64,000 nucleotides of DNA from Frigidibacter albus (GCF_009908165.1 NZ_JAAAUC010000005.1:248001-312000); one strand, 5' to 3'. Positions 55,131-63,396 are shown, numbered from the stretch's first letter. The notes: generated from the letters alone by a model not told the origin. A program made the numbers and translations.

Positions 55131-57499
55131 GCCAGCCCGCGCGGGCGCAGCTTGCCGGGGTCGTAATGCGAGAGCGTCACCACCTCGGCCGGGATCCGCT
55201 TCATCTGGCCATCGAGCTTGCCGACCTCCAGCGCCGTGCCCGGCGCGGCGTGCAAAGGCTCGATCCGCGCCAGCGCGACCTGCTTGCCAAGCACGGGTGA
55301 GAAGGTGGCCGAAGTCACCACCCCCACCTGCGCCCGGCCGAGAAAAACCCCGTCGCCATGCGCCACGGCATCGCGCCCGCCGATGTCCAGCCCCACCAGC
55401 AGATGCCGCGGATGCGCCTTGCGCTCCACCAGCACCTCGCGGCCCACGAAGGCGTCGGGCTTGCCCTTCAACGGCACGGTGAAGCCGATGCCGGCCTCGA
55501 AGGGGTCGGTCTGGTCGGTGAATTCGTGATGCGCGAAGATCAGCCCTGCCTCGATCCGCACCATCTCCAGCGCAGCAAGGCCCATCGGGATCAGCCCATG
55601 CGGCGCCCCCGCCTCCATCACCGCCGCCAGCACGGCGCCCGCATCGCGGGGATGGCAGAAAACCTCATACCCCAACTCGCCGGTATAGCCGGTGCGGGAC
55701 ACCACCAGCGGAATCCCCTCGAACCCGCCAATGCGGCCGACGGTGAAGCGGAACCAGTCGAGATCGGCCACCGGGGTGCGGGTCGGGCCGGTCCAGACCA
55801 GATCCTTCAGCACCTCGCGGGCGGCAGGCCCCTGCACGGCGATGTTGTGCAGCTGGTCGGTGGAGGAGCGGACCCAGGCGCGGTAGCCCATCTTCTGCGC
55901 CTGCTCGCGCAGCCAGAGGCCGCTGGCATCGTCGCCGCCGATCCAGCGGAAGGCCATGTCGCCCATGCGAAACAGCGTGCCGTCATCGACCATGCCGCCA
56001 TGGTCATAGCACATCGCCGAATAGACCACCTGCCCCACCGCCAGCTTGCGCACGTCGCGGGTCAGGCACCATTGCAGCAGCGCCTCGGCATCCGGGCCCG
56101 TCACCTCGAACTTGCGCAGGGGTGAGAGGTCCATGACCACCGCCTTCTCGCGGCAGGCCCAGTATTCGGCCAGCTTGCCCGCCCGCGTCTCGTTCGGCAG
56201 CCAGTAGCCACGGTATTCCACATGCTCCTTCACATGCGGGGCGAGGCCCGCGTGGAAGCCGGTCTCCTTGGTCAGCTCGGGCACTGCATCGGGGGTCATT
56301 CTGGTGGCTACCGCTCTGCTGAAGCTCTCCCGCCCCGAAAAGGTGCGGATGTGGATGTCGGTCAGATCCCAGCCATTCGCCGGGTCGATGTCGTCGGGGC
56401 AGGAGGAGGAGACGCAGACCAGGTCGGTCAGCGCCCGCATCAGCACATAGTCGCCGGGGCGCGACCAGGGCTCGTCGAAATAGAGCTGGTTCAGGTGATC
56501 GACGCCGGTGTTGTAGAAGAAGTTCAGCGCCTCCCACCCCTTGCGGGCGCCGACGCCGTAGGGGGACAGCACCCGGTTGAAGTTGTCGGTGCAGTTGGCA
56601 TGACCCGGGTAGCCGGCATCGTCGTAATAGCGCGCGTTGCAGGCGGTGGCGAAGGCGTCGTGGCGCCCGACGGTGTCGCGCACCACCTCGACCAGCGGCT
56701 GGAAGTCGCGGTCGAAGGCCTTGGCGGGCAGGCCGGGGGTGGGATAGCTACGGCCCAGAAGGGTGCGGGTGATGGTCGCGTCGAGCGCATGTTCGATGCC
56801 CCGGTCCAGCTTGCGGGCGTCGAAGGCCTGGAAATCGGTGCATTGGCGGCCATCGACGTCGATGACCTGGATCCAGTCGCCGGCCTTCACCTCGTAGGCG
56901 ACGGCGGTGGCCGCACGGATGCGGATATCGGCCAGCGGGTCTGCCAACGGGTCGGGCAGGCGCTGCGCGTAGCGCAGGCGCGAGCTGCCGCGGCGGATCT
57001 GCAGGTGGATGGGGGTTGAGGTCTCCTGCGCCTCGGGCAGCATCGGGCCACCCGGGGCGACGGCGATCAGCGTGCCCTCCAGCGCGGCGGTAAAGCTCGC
57101 CTGCGCGCCGGGGGCGCCGCCTTGGCCGAAGAGGCGCAGGGCGCGCGCCTGTGCGGCGTCCACTCCCAGACGGAGGAGCGCCGCAAGCGCGCGGCGGGCG
57201 CTGGCCTCAGCGCCCGCTTGCCCGGCAGCGAGGATGCCGCGCAGGCCGGGGGCGTCGCAGTCGAAGGCCGCGCCAAGGCCCGCGGCTTCGAACCGGCCGG
57301 CGGCATCGACGAAGGACAGCGCGCAAGGTTGGCCGCCCTCGGCATCCGTCACCGTGATCCGGTCCCCGGGCGCCACGCGCAGCAGCACCGAGCCGCCGCC
57401 CGGCACCCGGTAACGCTCGGTTCCCGGCGGCAGGGCCGGGGTGCCGCGGTTGAACACGCGGCTGGGGGCGGGCGCCTGGAGGGGTGGCAGAAAGGTCAT
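55127..57499 (-). CDS. tdm: Trimethylamine N-oxide demethylase (DUF1989-GcvT fusion)
   Basis: A 790-residue two-domain protein. The first about 400 residues are DUF1989 (urea-carboxylase-associated) type, with a partial first repeat and a complete second (about 195-390: YEVKAGDWIQVIDVDGRQC, TDFQAFD). Cysteines at 287, 303, 362 and 367 and Asp-rich stretches could hold metals. The last about 390 residues are GcvT-like and bind THF (YSAMCYDHGGMVDDGT, RTGYTGELGYEVF). This architecture is that of Tdm of Methylocella and roseobacters, which splits TMAO into dimethylamine and formaldehyde and passes the latter to THF. The methylamine genes alongside support the call. It is divergent from nothing and convergent with mgdD. 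Confidence 0.82.
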   Translation of the reverse strand: MTFLPPLQAPAPSRVFNRGTPALPPGTERYRVPGGGSVLLRVAPGDRITVTDAEGGQPCALSFVDAAGRFEAAGLGAAFDCDAPGLRGILAAGQAGAEASARRALAALLRLGVDAAQARALRLFGQGGAPGAQASFTAALEGTLIAVAPGGPMLPEAQETSTPIHLQIRRGSSRLRYAQRLPDPLADPLADIRIRAATAVAYEVKAGDWIQVIDVDGRQCTDFQAFDARKLDRGIEHALDATITRTLLGRSYPTPGLPAKAFDRDFQPLVEVVRDTVGRHDAFATACNARYYDDAGYPGHANCTDNFNRVLSPYGVGARKGWEALNFFYNTGVDHLNQLYFDEPWSRPGDYVLMRALTDLVCVSSSCPDDIDPANGWDLTDIHIRTFSGRESFSRAVATRMTPDAVPELTKETGFHAGLAPHVKEHVEYRGYWLPNETRAGKLAEYWACREKAVVMDLSPLRKFEVTGPDAEALLQWCLTRDVRKLAVGQVVYSAMCYDHGGMVDDGTLFRMGDMAFRWIGGDDASGLWLREQAQKMGYRAWVRSSTDQLHNIAVQGPAAREVLKDLVWTGPTRTPVADLDWFRFTVGRIGGFEGIPLVVSRTGYTGELGYEVFCHPRDAGAVLAAVMEAGAPHGLIPMGLAALEMVRIEAGLIFAHHEFTDQTDPFEAGIGFTVPLKGKPDAFVGREVLVERKAHPRHLLVGLDIGGRDAVAHGDGVFLGRAQVGVVTSATFSPVLGKQVALARIEPLHAAPGTALEVGKLDGQMKRIPAEVVTLSHYDPGKLRPRGLA

Positions 57500-57635
57500 G
57501 GCAGGGCTCTGGTGGCTTGGCCGAGGGACGGGCCAGCATGATCAGAGCAGACATCAATCAGCCTGCGAAGTAAAGGGCGCGCCCCATCCACAGGAAACTT
57601 ATTTTCTCGTGGATGCTTGCAGCCTCCACGAAAGA
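57500..57635 (-). promoter_or_regulatory. tdm upstream region with AT-rich inverted repeat
   Basis: The space in front of tdm has an inverted repeat at 57586-57614, ATCCAC...GTGGAT, enclosing GGAAA-CTTA-TTTTC. It lies about 90-115 bases before the start and resembles the AT-rich sites before mgsA and in the amt leader. Confidence 0.5.
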
Positions 57636-57659
57636 GCCGCGCCCGTTGGGGGGCGCGGC
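57636..57659 (-). terminator. Terminator of the amt operon
   Basis: A 9-pair GCCGCGCCC/GGGCGCGGC stem that, on the minus strand, is followed by TCTTTCG. It lies 40 bases after the stop of the 55-residue gene. Stem and loop closely resemble the hairpin at 45053-45083. Confidence 0.65.
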
Positions 57660-57698
57660 CGGTCGGCTCGTCCGGGGGAAGAACGGACGGGACCGTTT

Positions 57699-57866
57699 TC
57701 AGCCGTGGCGCTTGGCGGCGTGGGTCTCGTGCCAGGCCATCCGGTAGATGGTGAAGGCGCAGACCGCGATGCCGACCACGATCAGAAGGCCGATGACCGC
57801 GGGCTTGTCGGCGAAGGTAAAGTAGGCCTCCGCGCCTTCCCAGCCGTCGATGGGTGCAGTGTTCAT
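57699..57866 (-). CDS. Small single-span membrane protein (55 residues) downstream of amt
   Basis: A 55-residue open frame with ATG at 57866 and AGGAG 7 bases ahead, 21 bases after the amt stop, ended by a terminator hairpin. A short acidic N-terminus (MNTAPIDGWEGAEAYFTFAD) is followed by one hydrophobic helix (PAVIGLLIVVGIAVCAFTIY, about 22-41) and a His/Lys-rich cytoplasmic end (MAWHETHAAKRHG). I do not recognise a family. The good ribosome site, operon position and membrane helix argue that it is real; it may be an accessory subunit or stabiliser of the transporter. Confidence 0.78.
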   Translation of the reverse strand: MNTAPIDGWEGAEAYFTFADKPAVIGLLIVVGIAVCAFTIYRMAWHETHAAKRHG

Positions 57867-57887
57867 GTCATCACTCCTGTGTTGGGA

Positions 57888-59225
57888 TCACTCTGCCGGC
57901 GAAACCGGCGAGAGGTCGAAGGCGGGCACGGCCGCCTCGGGATAGGCCTTGGCGGGGATCTCGACCCGGTCGAGACCGGCAAGCTCCACGCCCTGACCGA
58001 CCCGCAGCAGGCCGAACATCTTGAGCAGGTAGGACAGACCGAAGCCTGGCACGAAACCCAGCACCACGAACACCAGCGCGCTGAGGGTCTGGCCGATCAG
58101 GTTGATCTGCGGCCCTTCGATATTGGCGTAGCCCGAGGCGAAGATGCCGGCCATGATCAGGCCATAGACCCCGGTGACGCCGTGGACGGAAACGGCGCCC
58201 ACCGCATCGTCGATCTTCAGCTTCACCACCAGGAAATCGTTGACCTTCGGTGCGATGATGCCGCCAAGGAACGAGACCAGGAACGCGAGGCCGGGATAGT
58301 AGAGGTCCAGCGCCGGTGCCGAGGAGATCACCCCGACCAGCGCGCCCGACATCATCCAGAACGGATCGCGCGTCATCAGATAGGCGCCGATCATGCCGCC
58401 CGCCACGCCCATCAGCGTGTTGAAGGCAAAGGCCGACAGGGTCACCGGCGTGTTGTAGATCGTCAGCCAGCCATCGGCGGTGTAGATGATGCAGCCGCCG
58501 AGGAAGCCGAAGAAGCCCATGACGATCAGCATCAGCCCGATCAGCGACATCGGCATGTTGTGGCCCGGGATCTCGTTCAGGCTGCCATCGGCATTGTAGC
58601 GGCCCATGCGCGGCCCGAGGTTGATGAGCACCCCCAGCGTGAAGAAGCCGGCGATGGTATGCACGGCGCCCGCGGCGCCCACGTCATGCAGGCCCCAGGT
58701 CGTGGTCAGCCAGCCCGACGGATGCCAGCCCCAGGAGGCACCGAGAATCCAGACGACGCTGCCCAGGAACACCGCAAGGATGGTGAAGCCCGACATGCGG
58801 ATCCGCTCGATCACGGACCCCGACATGATCGAGGCCGTGGTGGCGGCAAACAGGGTGAAGGCGGCGTAGAAGATGCCCGAGGCCTGATCGGTCAGGTTCG
58901 GCCCCATGTTCGCCGACCAGGGCAGGCCGGCAGAGCTGCCTTCGGCAATGGTGAAACCGGCCGGGAAGGCCAGATAGATCCACCAGCCGACATAGTAGAA
59001 GCTTGGCACGATGAATGCGAAGGCCAAGAGGTTCTTGATGCCCGAGGCCAGCGCGTTCTTGGAGCGCGAGGCCCCCATCTCATAGGCGAGGAAGCCTGCG
59101 TGGATCGCAAGCATCAGGGCGGTGCACCACCAGTAGAAGATTTCAGCGTTCATCGAGTTGAGAGTGCCGAGGGCCGCTTCAAGCGCGGCGATCTTGGCCT
59201 CCATGTCCGGCGTGGTTTCATTCAT
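57888..59225 (-). CDS. amt: Amt-family ammonium/methylammonium transporter
   Basis: A 445-residue channel-like transporter with eleven or so helices. An N-terminal hydrophilic stretch (about 25 residues, MNETTPDMEAKIAALEAALG) comes before the first helix and is not a typical signal peptide. The twin pore histidines are in GAAGAVHTIAGFF and VSVHGVTGVYG, and the conserved Asp in WGLHDVG. The C-terminus is longer than usual (LDRVEIPAKAYPEAAVPAFDL). The position within the methylamine island suggests import of methylammonium or retention of the ammonium released from it. No glnK gene is adjacent, unusual for classic amtB. Confidence 0.93.
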   Translation of the reverse strand: MNETTPDMEAKIAALEAALGTLNSMNAEIFYWWCTALMLAIHAGFLAYEMGASRSKNALASGIKNLLAFAFIVPSFYYVGWWIYLAFPAGFTIAEGSSAGLPWSANMGPNLTDQASGIFYAAFTLFAATTASIMSGSVIERIRMSGFTILAVFLGSVVWILGASWGWHPSGWLTTTWGLHDVGAAGAVHTIAGFFTLGVLINLGPRMGRYNADGSLNEIPGHNMPMSLIGLMLIVMGFFGFLGGCIIYTADGWLTIYNTPVTLSAFAFNTLMGVAGGMIGAYLMTRDPFWMMSGALVGVISSAPALDLYYPGLAFLVSFLGGIIAPKVNDFLVVKLKIDDAVGAVSVHGVTGVYGLIMAGIFASGYANIEGPQINLIGQTLSALVFVVLGFVPGFGLSYLLKMFGLLRVGQGVELAGLDRVEIPAKAYPEAAVPAFDLSPVSPAE

Positions 59226-59468
59226 CTGTCAGCGCTTTCCCTGTTGGAGAGGTGGACCCGACTTCGCGGTTATTGTGAGAGAAACTTTCCTCAGAGTAAT
59301 ATTGCCTGCCAACAGGGAATTTCGCCCGCGCAGCATTTTAGCCCCTTCGCATCATGGTTTCGGCGCGACCTTGGACAGGGCCGCCATTTTTCGCGCAGGT
59401 TTTGGGCGGTTTCCGTCTGGCGCATCACGGGCGCCCCAAGCATTCCGGATCCCGAATCTGTCGAGCGG
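59226..59468 (-). promoter_or_regulatory. amt leader and promoter region with long inverted repeat
   Basis: A 243-base gap. Two 11-base arms, TTCCCTGTTGG (59237-59247) and CCAACAGGGAA (59309-59319), are perfect complements 61 bases apart and straddle GAGAAACTTTCCTC (59279-59292). The first arm ends 12 bases from the amt start, so in RNA the stem would lie just ahead of the ribosome site. It could be a structured leader or paired operator sites. Confidence 0.55.
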
Positions 59469-60422
59469 TCAGACGTCGCGGCGGATCCCGTCGAGCGCGA
59501 GGTTCAGACCCGGCGTACCGCCCGGTGTCACATGCTGGCGTGCGTGGTCGATGAAGGCGCGCACCGTCAGCGCCGCCCCGGCCCCGCCGACCAGGATCAG
59601 CCCCAGCCGCATGGGCCGGGCCGGCCCGGTCAGCGGAACATAGCGCAGGCGGCGGCCATCGGGGGCGCGGTCAGAGATCGGGCGGATATTGGCCAGCGAG
59701 TAGCCAAAGCCATTGCCGACAAGGCTGCGCATCACCGCGATATCGCGGGTGCGCTCGGCAATCACCGGCTGCAGGCCAAGGCCGGTGAAGAAGGACAGGA
59801 AGTAGTCGCTGCTGAAGGGCAGATCCAGCAGCACCATCGGAAACGGTGCCAGCTCTGCCGCCGACACAGCCTCCAGATGCGCCAGCGGATGCGTCTCGGC
59901 CATCACCGCATAGGGCGGCAGGCGCACCAGTTCCACGAACTCCAGATCGGGCGGAATCTGCAGGTCATAGCTGAGCGCGACATCCAGCGCGCCGCGGCGC
60001 AGCCCGTCATAGATCGCGGCCTGATCCTGCTCGAACTGCCGGAACTCCACCGCCGGGAAGCGGTCGATGAAGCTGCGGCGCAGTTGCGGCAGCACGATCT
60101 GGGCGAAGGTGACGAGGCAACCGACCGAGAGCGGGCCGCCGACGCTGCCGGTGATCTCGCGTGCAAGATCGGCCATCCGGCCCGCCTCGGCCAGCACCGC
60201 CTGCGCCTGCGCCATGAAGCGCCGCCCGCCCGGGGTCAGCGACAGGCCCTGCGCATGGCGGCGCACGAACAGCGGCAGGCCGAACTCTGCCTCCAGCTGC
60301 GCGATGGCGGCAGAGATCGAGGGGGAGGAGACATTGATCCGCTCTGCCGCCAGCGCGATCGACCCGGCCTCGCCGACCGCGACGAGGTATTCGAGCTGGC
60401 GAAGGGTGAAGCGCAGGGGCAT
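59469..60422 (-). CDS. LysR-family transcriptional regulator
   Basis: A 317-residue regulator with the LysR winged helix-turn-helix at residues 5-65 (FTLRQLEYLVAVGEAGSIALAA then INVSSPSISAAIAQLE) and a periplasmic-binding-protein-like effector domain (VGCLVTFAQIVLPQLRRSF, ALSYDLQIPPDL). It reads in the same direction as the upstream DUF1028/RidA genes and lies at the end of that set, so it probably controls them. It follows the DUF1028 gene by 37 bases. The inducer is unknown. Confidence 0.9.
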   Translation of the reverse strand: MPLRFTLRQLEYLVAVGEAGSIALAAERINVSSPSISAAIAQLEAEFGLPLFVRRHAQGLSLTPGGRRFMAQAQAVLAEAGRMADLAREITGSVGGPLSVGCLVTFAQIVLPQLRRSFIDRFPAVEFRQFEQDQAAIYDGLRRGALDVALSYDLQIPPDLEFVELVRLPPYAVMAETHPLAHLEAVSAAELAPFPMVLLDLPFSSDYFLSFFTGLGLQPVIAERTRDIAVMRSLVGNGFGYSLANIRPISDRAPDGRRLRYVPLTGPARPMRLGLILVGGAGAALTVRAFIDHARQHVTPGGTPGLNLALDGIRRDV

Positions 60423-60459
60423 GGCCCGAGGCTAGGCGCGGCGTGCCCTGCAGGCCAGC

Positions 60460-61131
60460 CTATTCATCGCCCGGCACCCCGTAGGAGGGCGCGGCCGAGG
60501 GGTTCTCGGCCCGCGCGACATAGGCGTCCATCTGCGGGCGGTAGACCTGCCAGGCCTCGGCCAGCGCGGCGATGGGGCAGGCTTGCGTCCAGTCCACCCG
60601 CAGGTCGACCAGCGGCCAGGACAGGCGATCCGCGATCTTCAGCCCCGCGGAATGCACCGGCCCCGCCTCGCCGCCCGCCGCCAGCCCCGCCTGCAGTGCC
60701 GCCAGCAGCCGGTCGCCGAGATGGCCCGGGGCGGCAAGGAAGGCATCGACCAGTATCTGCGGCACCGCAGGATCGGCCAGCAGGTTGCCCCCGGCCGCAA
60801 CGCCGGGACCGGTCGCATGGCCCCAGAGCCCAAGCGCGCGGGGGCCCGAATGCACCGCCGCGCGGCCCGCCGCATCGACGGCAAGCAGCTGGCGATACTC
60901 GAGGAACGGGGTGCCCTGCAGCGCGGCGATTGCCAGTGGCGCACCCTGCCCCGCCGCCATCAGGTCCAGCAATTGCGGGCCAAGCGCGGGGTCGGTGACG
61001 TTCTGGCTCGCCACGGCGCCGACGCCTGCCCGCACATGCGCGCAGCGGGCGGCCACGGCGGGCGAGGAGGAGGAGAGGGCGATGCCGAACTGGCCGGTGC
61101 GGTCGCAGCGGGCGACGAGCGAGAAGGTCAT
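60460..61131 (-). CDS. DUF1028 family protein
   Basis: A 223-residue soluble protein of the DUF1028 (Ntn-hydrolase-like) family. It begins MTFSLVARCDRTGQFGIALSSSSPAVAARC and shows AHVRAGVGAVASQN and GNLLAD, which are family hallmarks. Family members are common beside RidA and amino-acid or heterocycle catabolism genes, but the reaction is not established as far as I know. It lies 160 bases after ridA, a gap that contains a tandem hairpin and the CCCCCGGGATATTTGG signature. Confidence 0.85.
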   Translation of the reverse strand: MTFSLVARCDRTGQFGIALSSSSPAVAARCAHVRAGVGAVASQNVTDPALGPQLLDLMAAGQGAPLAIAALQGTPFLEYRQLLAVDAAGRAAVHSGPRALGLWGHATGPGVAAGGNLLADPAVPQILVDAFLAAPGHLGDRLLAALQAGLAAGGEAGPVHSAGLKIADRLSWPLVDLRVDWTQACPIAALAEAWQVYRPQMDAYVARAENPSAAPSYGVPGDE

Positions 61132-61291
61132 GGGCGGGCTTTCCGAGGTGGCTCTTTGTGTCCGGCGGCCGGGGGCCAGCCCCCGGACGTTGCGAAAGCC
61201 GGGGGCCAGCCCCCGGACCCCCGGGATATTTGGACCAGCAAGAAGGGCAAGGGCAGGGCCGGCTTTGCGAGGGCTCAGAGATGGGGTCCCC
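61132..61291. repeat. Tandem hairpins and intergenic signature
   Basis: Two identical hairpins, CCGGGGGC-CA-GCCCCCGG, lie at 61169-61186 and 61199-61216. They are followed by ACCCCCGGGATATTTGG and a purine-rich AAGAAGGGCAAGGG tail (to 61253) on the plus strand. The same box and tail occur after the MORN gene at 42627-42660. Confidence 0.6.
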
Positions 61292-61705
61292 TCAATCCGG
61301 GATCATCGCGGTGGCGTCGATCTCGACCAGCCAGCCAGGGCGGGCGAGGGCCGTGACCACGACGCCGGTGGAGACCGGATGCACGCCGCGGATATACTCG
61401 CCCATCGTGCGATAGACAGCCTCGCGGTGGCGCACGTCGGTCAGGTAGACCACGACCTTGCACAGATGCTCCATCTGGCCCCCCGACTCCTCGATCAGCT
61501 GGCGGATGTTCTGCATCACCTTGTGGGTCTGCTCCACCGGGTCATGGCTGCCGATATCGGCGGCGCTGTCGAGATCCTGCGGGCATTGGCCGCGCAGGAA
61601 GATCATCGTGCCGCGCGCCACCACGGCCTGGCAGAGGTCATTGTCGAGCTTCTGTTCGGGATAGGTTTCGCGCGTGTTGAACTTGCGGATGCGGGTATGG
61701 GCCAT
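61292..61705 (-). CDS. RidA-family deaminase
   Basis: A 137-residue RidA/YjgF/UK114 protein, homotrimeric, that hydrolyses reactive enamine/imine intermediates to ketones and ammonia. MIFLRGQCPQDLDSAAD, QTHKVMQNIRQLIEESGG, KVVVYLTDVRHREAV and RPGWLVEIDATA contain the trimer and active-site segments, with the Arg usually required for enamine hydrolysis seen in VTALARPG. It is 19 bases downstream of the flavin reductase gene, so it probably clears an unstable product of the oxygenases. Confidence 0.9.
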   Translation of the reverse strand: MAHTRIRKFNTRETYPEQKLDNDLCQAVVARGTMIFLRGQCPQDLDSAADIGSHDPVEQTHKVMQNIRQLIEESGGQMEHLCKVVVYLTDVRHREAVYRTMGEYIRGVHPVSTGVVVTALARPGWLVEIDATAMIPD

Positions 61706-61724
61706 GATGCTCCGGGAGTTGGGG

Positions 61725-62234
61725 TCAGGCGGCGTCGAGGCGGGCAGGGGCGCCATAGGCGCGCCCGGAATAGAGGAGCGGCAGGCCGGCGCCCGCGATC
61801 TCGACCGTCTCGGCGGCGCCGAGCAGCACGTGGTGGCTGCCGACGCGGGTCGCGGTGATCAGCCGGCAGTCGAAGGCGGCCAGCGCGCCATGCAGGCGCG
61901 GCGCGCCGGAGGGCATCGCCGACCAGTCGGCGCAGGCGAAGCGGTCGCCACCCTCGCGGGGCAGGCGGCCGGCGAAGGTGTCGGCCACCGCTTGCTGATC
62001 CGCCGCCAGCAGGTTCACTGCAAAGCTGCCATTGCCGAAGATGGCGGCGGCGGCGGGCGAGAGGTGGTGGACGCAGACCAGGAGGGTGGGCGCCTGCCCC
62101 TCGGCGGAGACGGAGGACATGGCGGAGATAGTGACGCCGGCGCGCCCGGCGGCGCCTGCCGTGGTCACGACGGTCACGGTGGCGGCAGCGCGGGACATCG
62201 CCTCGAGGAAGCTCTCGCGCAACGGGGCGGTCAT
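61725..62234 (-). CDS. Flavin reductase (HpaC/RutF-like)
   Basis: A 169-residue NAD(P)H:flavin reductase of the split-barrel flavin reductase-like family (VTISAMSSVSAEGQAPTLLVCV, FAVNLLAADQQAVADTFAG, AFDCRLITATRVGSHHVLLG). It supplies FADH2 to the HpaB-like monooxygenase encoded two genes upstream. The start overlaps the Rieske gene stop (ATGA). Confidence 0.88.
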   Translation of the reverse strand: MTAPLRESFLEAMSRAAATVTVVTTAGAAGRAGVTISAMSSVSAEGQAPTLLVCVHHLSPAAAAIFGNGSFAVNLLAADQQAVADTFAGRLPREGGDRFACADWSAMPSGAPRLHGALAAFDCRLITATRVGSHHVLLGAAETVEIAGAGLPLLYSGRAYGAPARLDAA

Positions 62235-63385
62235 GGCGCGGCCTGCGCGCTTTCGGGGGCGATGCGGCTGGCAAGGTATTGCGCAAATTCGAAATTCGGC
62301 CGCTCCAGATGCGACAGGTGGCCCGGCGCGCCCATTGCCGAGCAGATGCCGCGATAGACCTTTTCGACGCAGCCCTTGTCCTCGATGTTCACTTCATCGA
62401 GCAAAGTTTTGAGCCGCGCGAAATGCTCTTCCGCCTTCGGGTCCGCGCCGAACTCGGGCGCAAGACCGCCGCCGAACAGCACGTTCACATGGCCGGGCCC
62501 GTCGGGCGTCAGGCACAGGTACCAGAAATAGCCGGGCGAGAGGGTGATCAGCAGCGAGGGGTAGATCGAGATCAGCCAGGTGGTGCGGCGGTCATCGCCT
62601 TGCAGCGTGGTGTTGGTGGGATGGGCCAGCGTCAGGTCCAGCGCATCGTTCTTGATGATGAAATGGTAGTTGAAGGCAGGGTCGCCCTCGGGGCAGGTCA
62701 TCTTCAGCAGGTCGACGGTGTGGCCGATGGTATCGGCATGGCAGACCGGCAGGTGATAGCTTTCCATGAAATTCTCGGCCAGCACCTTCCAGTTGGTCGC
62801 CCAACGGAACTCCTCACGGAAGGCCTCGATGTAGTTTTCCATGTGGAACTTGCCGACGAGGGCCTCGACGCCCTGCAACCGCTCCGCCGGGGAGGGGGCA
62901 TCGGGGTTGAGCGTCACCATGATCCAGCCCAGCCACTCCTCGCAGCGGACCTGCGGCAAGCGGACGTCGGATTTGCAGAACCCCTCGTTCAGCGCCATCG
63001 CCGGGGCGCCGCGCAGGGTGCCGTCGAGGTTGTAGGTCCAGGCATGGTAAGGGCAGACGATGGCACGGGCATTTCCGCGCCCCTCCAGCAGGGTGGACAT
63101 CCGGTGGCGGCAGACGTTGGACATGGCGCGCAACACGCCGTCGCGGTCGCGCAGCACGATGATCGGCTCGCCGGCGATCTGCATGGTCAGGTAATCGCCA
63201 GGGTTCGGCAGCGCATCGGCGCGGCCGGCGCAGAGCCAGTCGGCGGCGAAGATCTGGCGCATCTCCTGCGCCAGGAACTCGGGCGAGGTATAGACCGATT
63301 TGGGCATGGCGCGCGCGGCCCCGAACGGGACCGAGACATTGGCGTGCAGCTCTTGCGCGGGGGTCAGGGTTTCGTGCCGCGTCAT
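62231..63385 (-). CDS. Rieske-type ring- or amine-hydroxylating oxygenase, large subunit
   Basis: A 384-residue oxygenase alpha subunit. The Rieske [2Fe-2S] site is NVCRHRMS...CPYHAW (C and H pairs near residues 88-112). The mononuclear iron site is ENFMESYHLPVCH (His pair near 205-212) with a later Asp/Glu. The form NFMESYHLPxCH resembles choline, carnitine and glycine-betaine type monooxygenases as well as aromatic oxygenases, so the substrate may be a small amine or an aromatic acid. No ferredoxin or reductase gene is adjacent on the visible part, other than the flavin reductase. The ATG at 63385 is 11 bases after the HpaB-like stop. Confidence 0.88.
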   Translation of the reverse strand: MTRHETLTPAQELHANVSVPFGAARAMPKSVYTSPEFLAQEMRQIFAADWLCAGRADALPNPGDYLTMQIAGEPIIVLRDRDGVLRAMSNVCRHRMSTLLEGRGNARAIVCPYHAWTYNLDGTLRGAPAMALNEGFCKSDVRLPQVRCEEWLGWIMVTLNPDAPSPAERLQGVEALVGKFHMENYIEAFREEFRWATNWKVLAENFMESYHLPVCHADTIGHTVDLLKMTCPEGDPAFNYHFIIKNDALDLTLAHPTNTTLQGDDRRTTWLISIYPSLLITLSPGYFWYLCLTPDGPGHVNVLFGGGLAPEFGADPKAEEHFARLKTLLDEVNIEDKGCVEKVYRGICSAMGAPGHLSHLERPNFEFAQYLASRIAPESAQAAP

Positions 63386-63396
63386 GCCAGTGCTCC

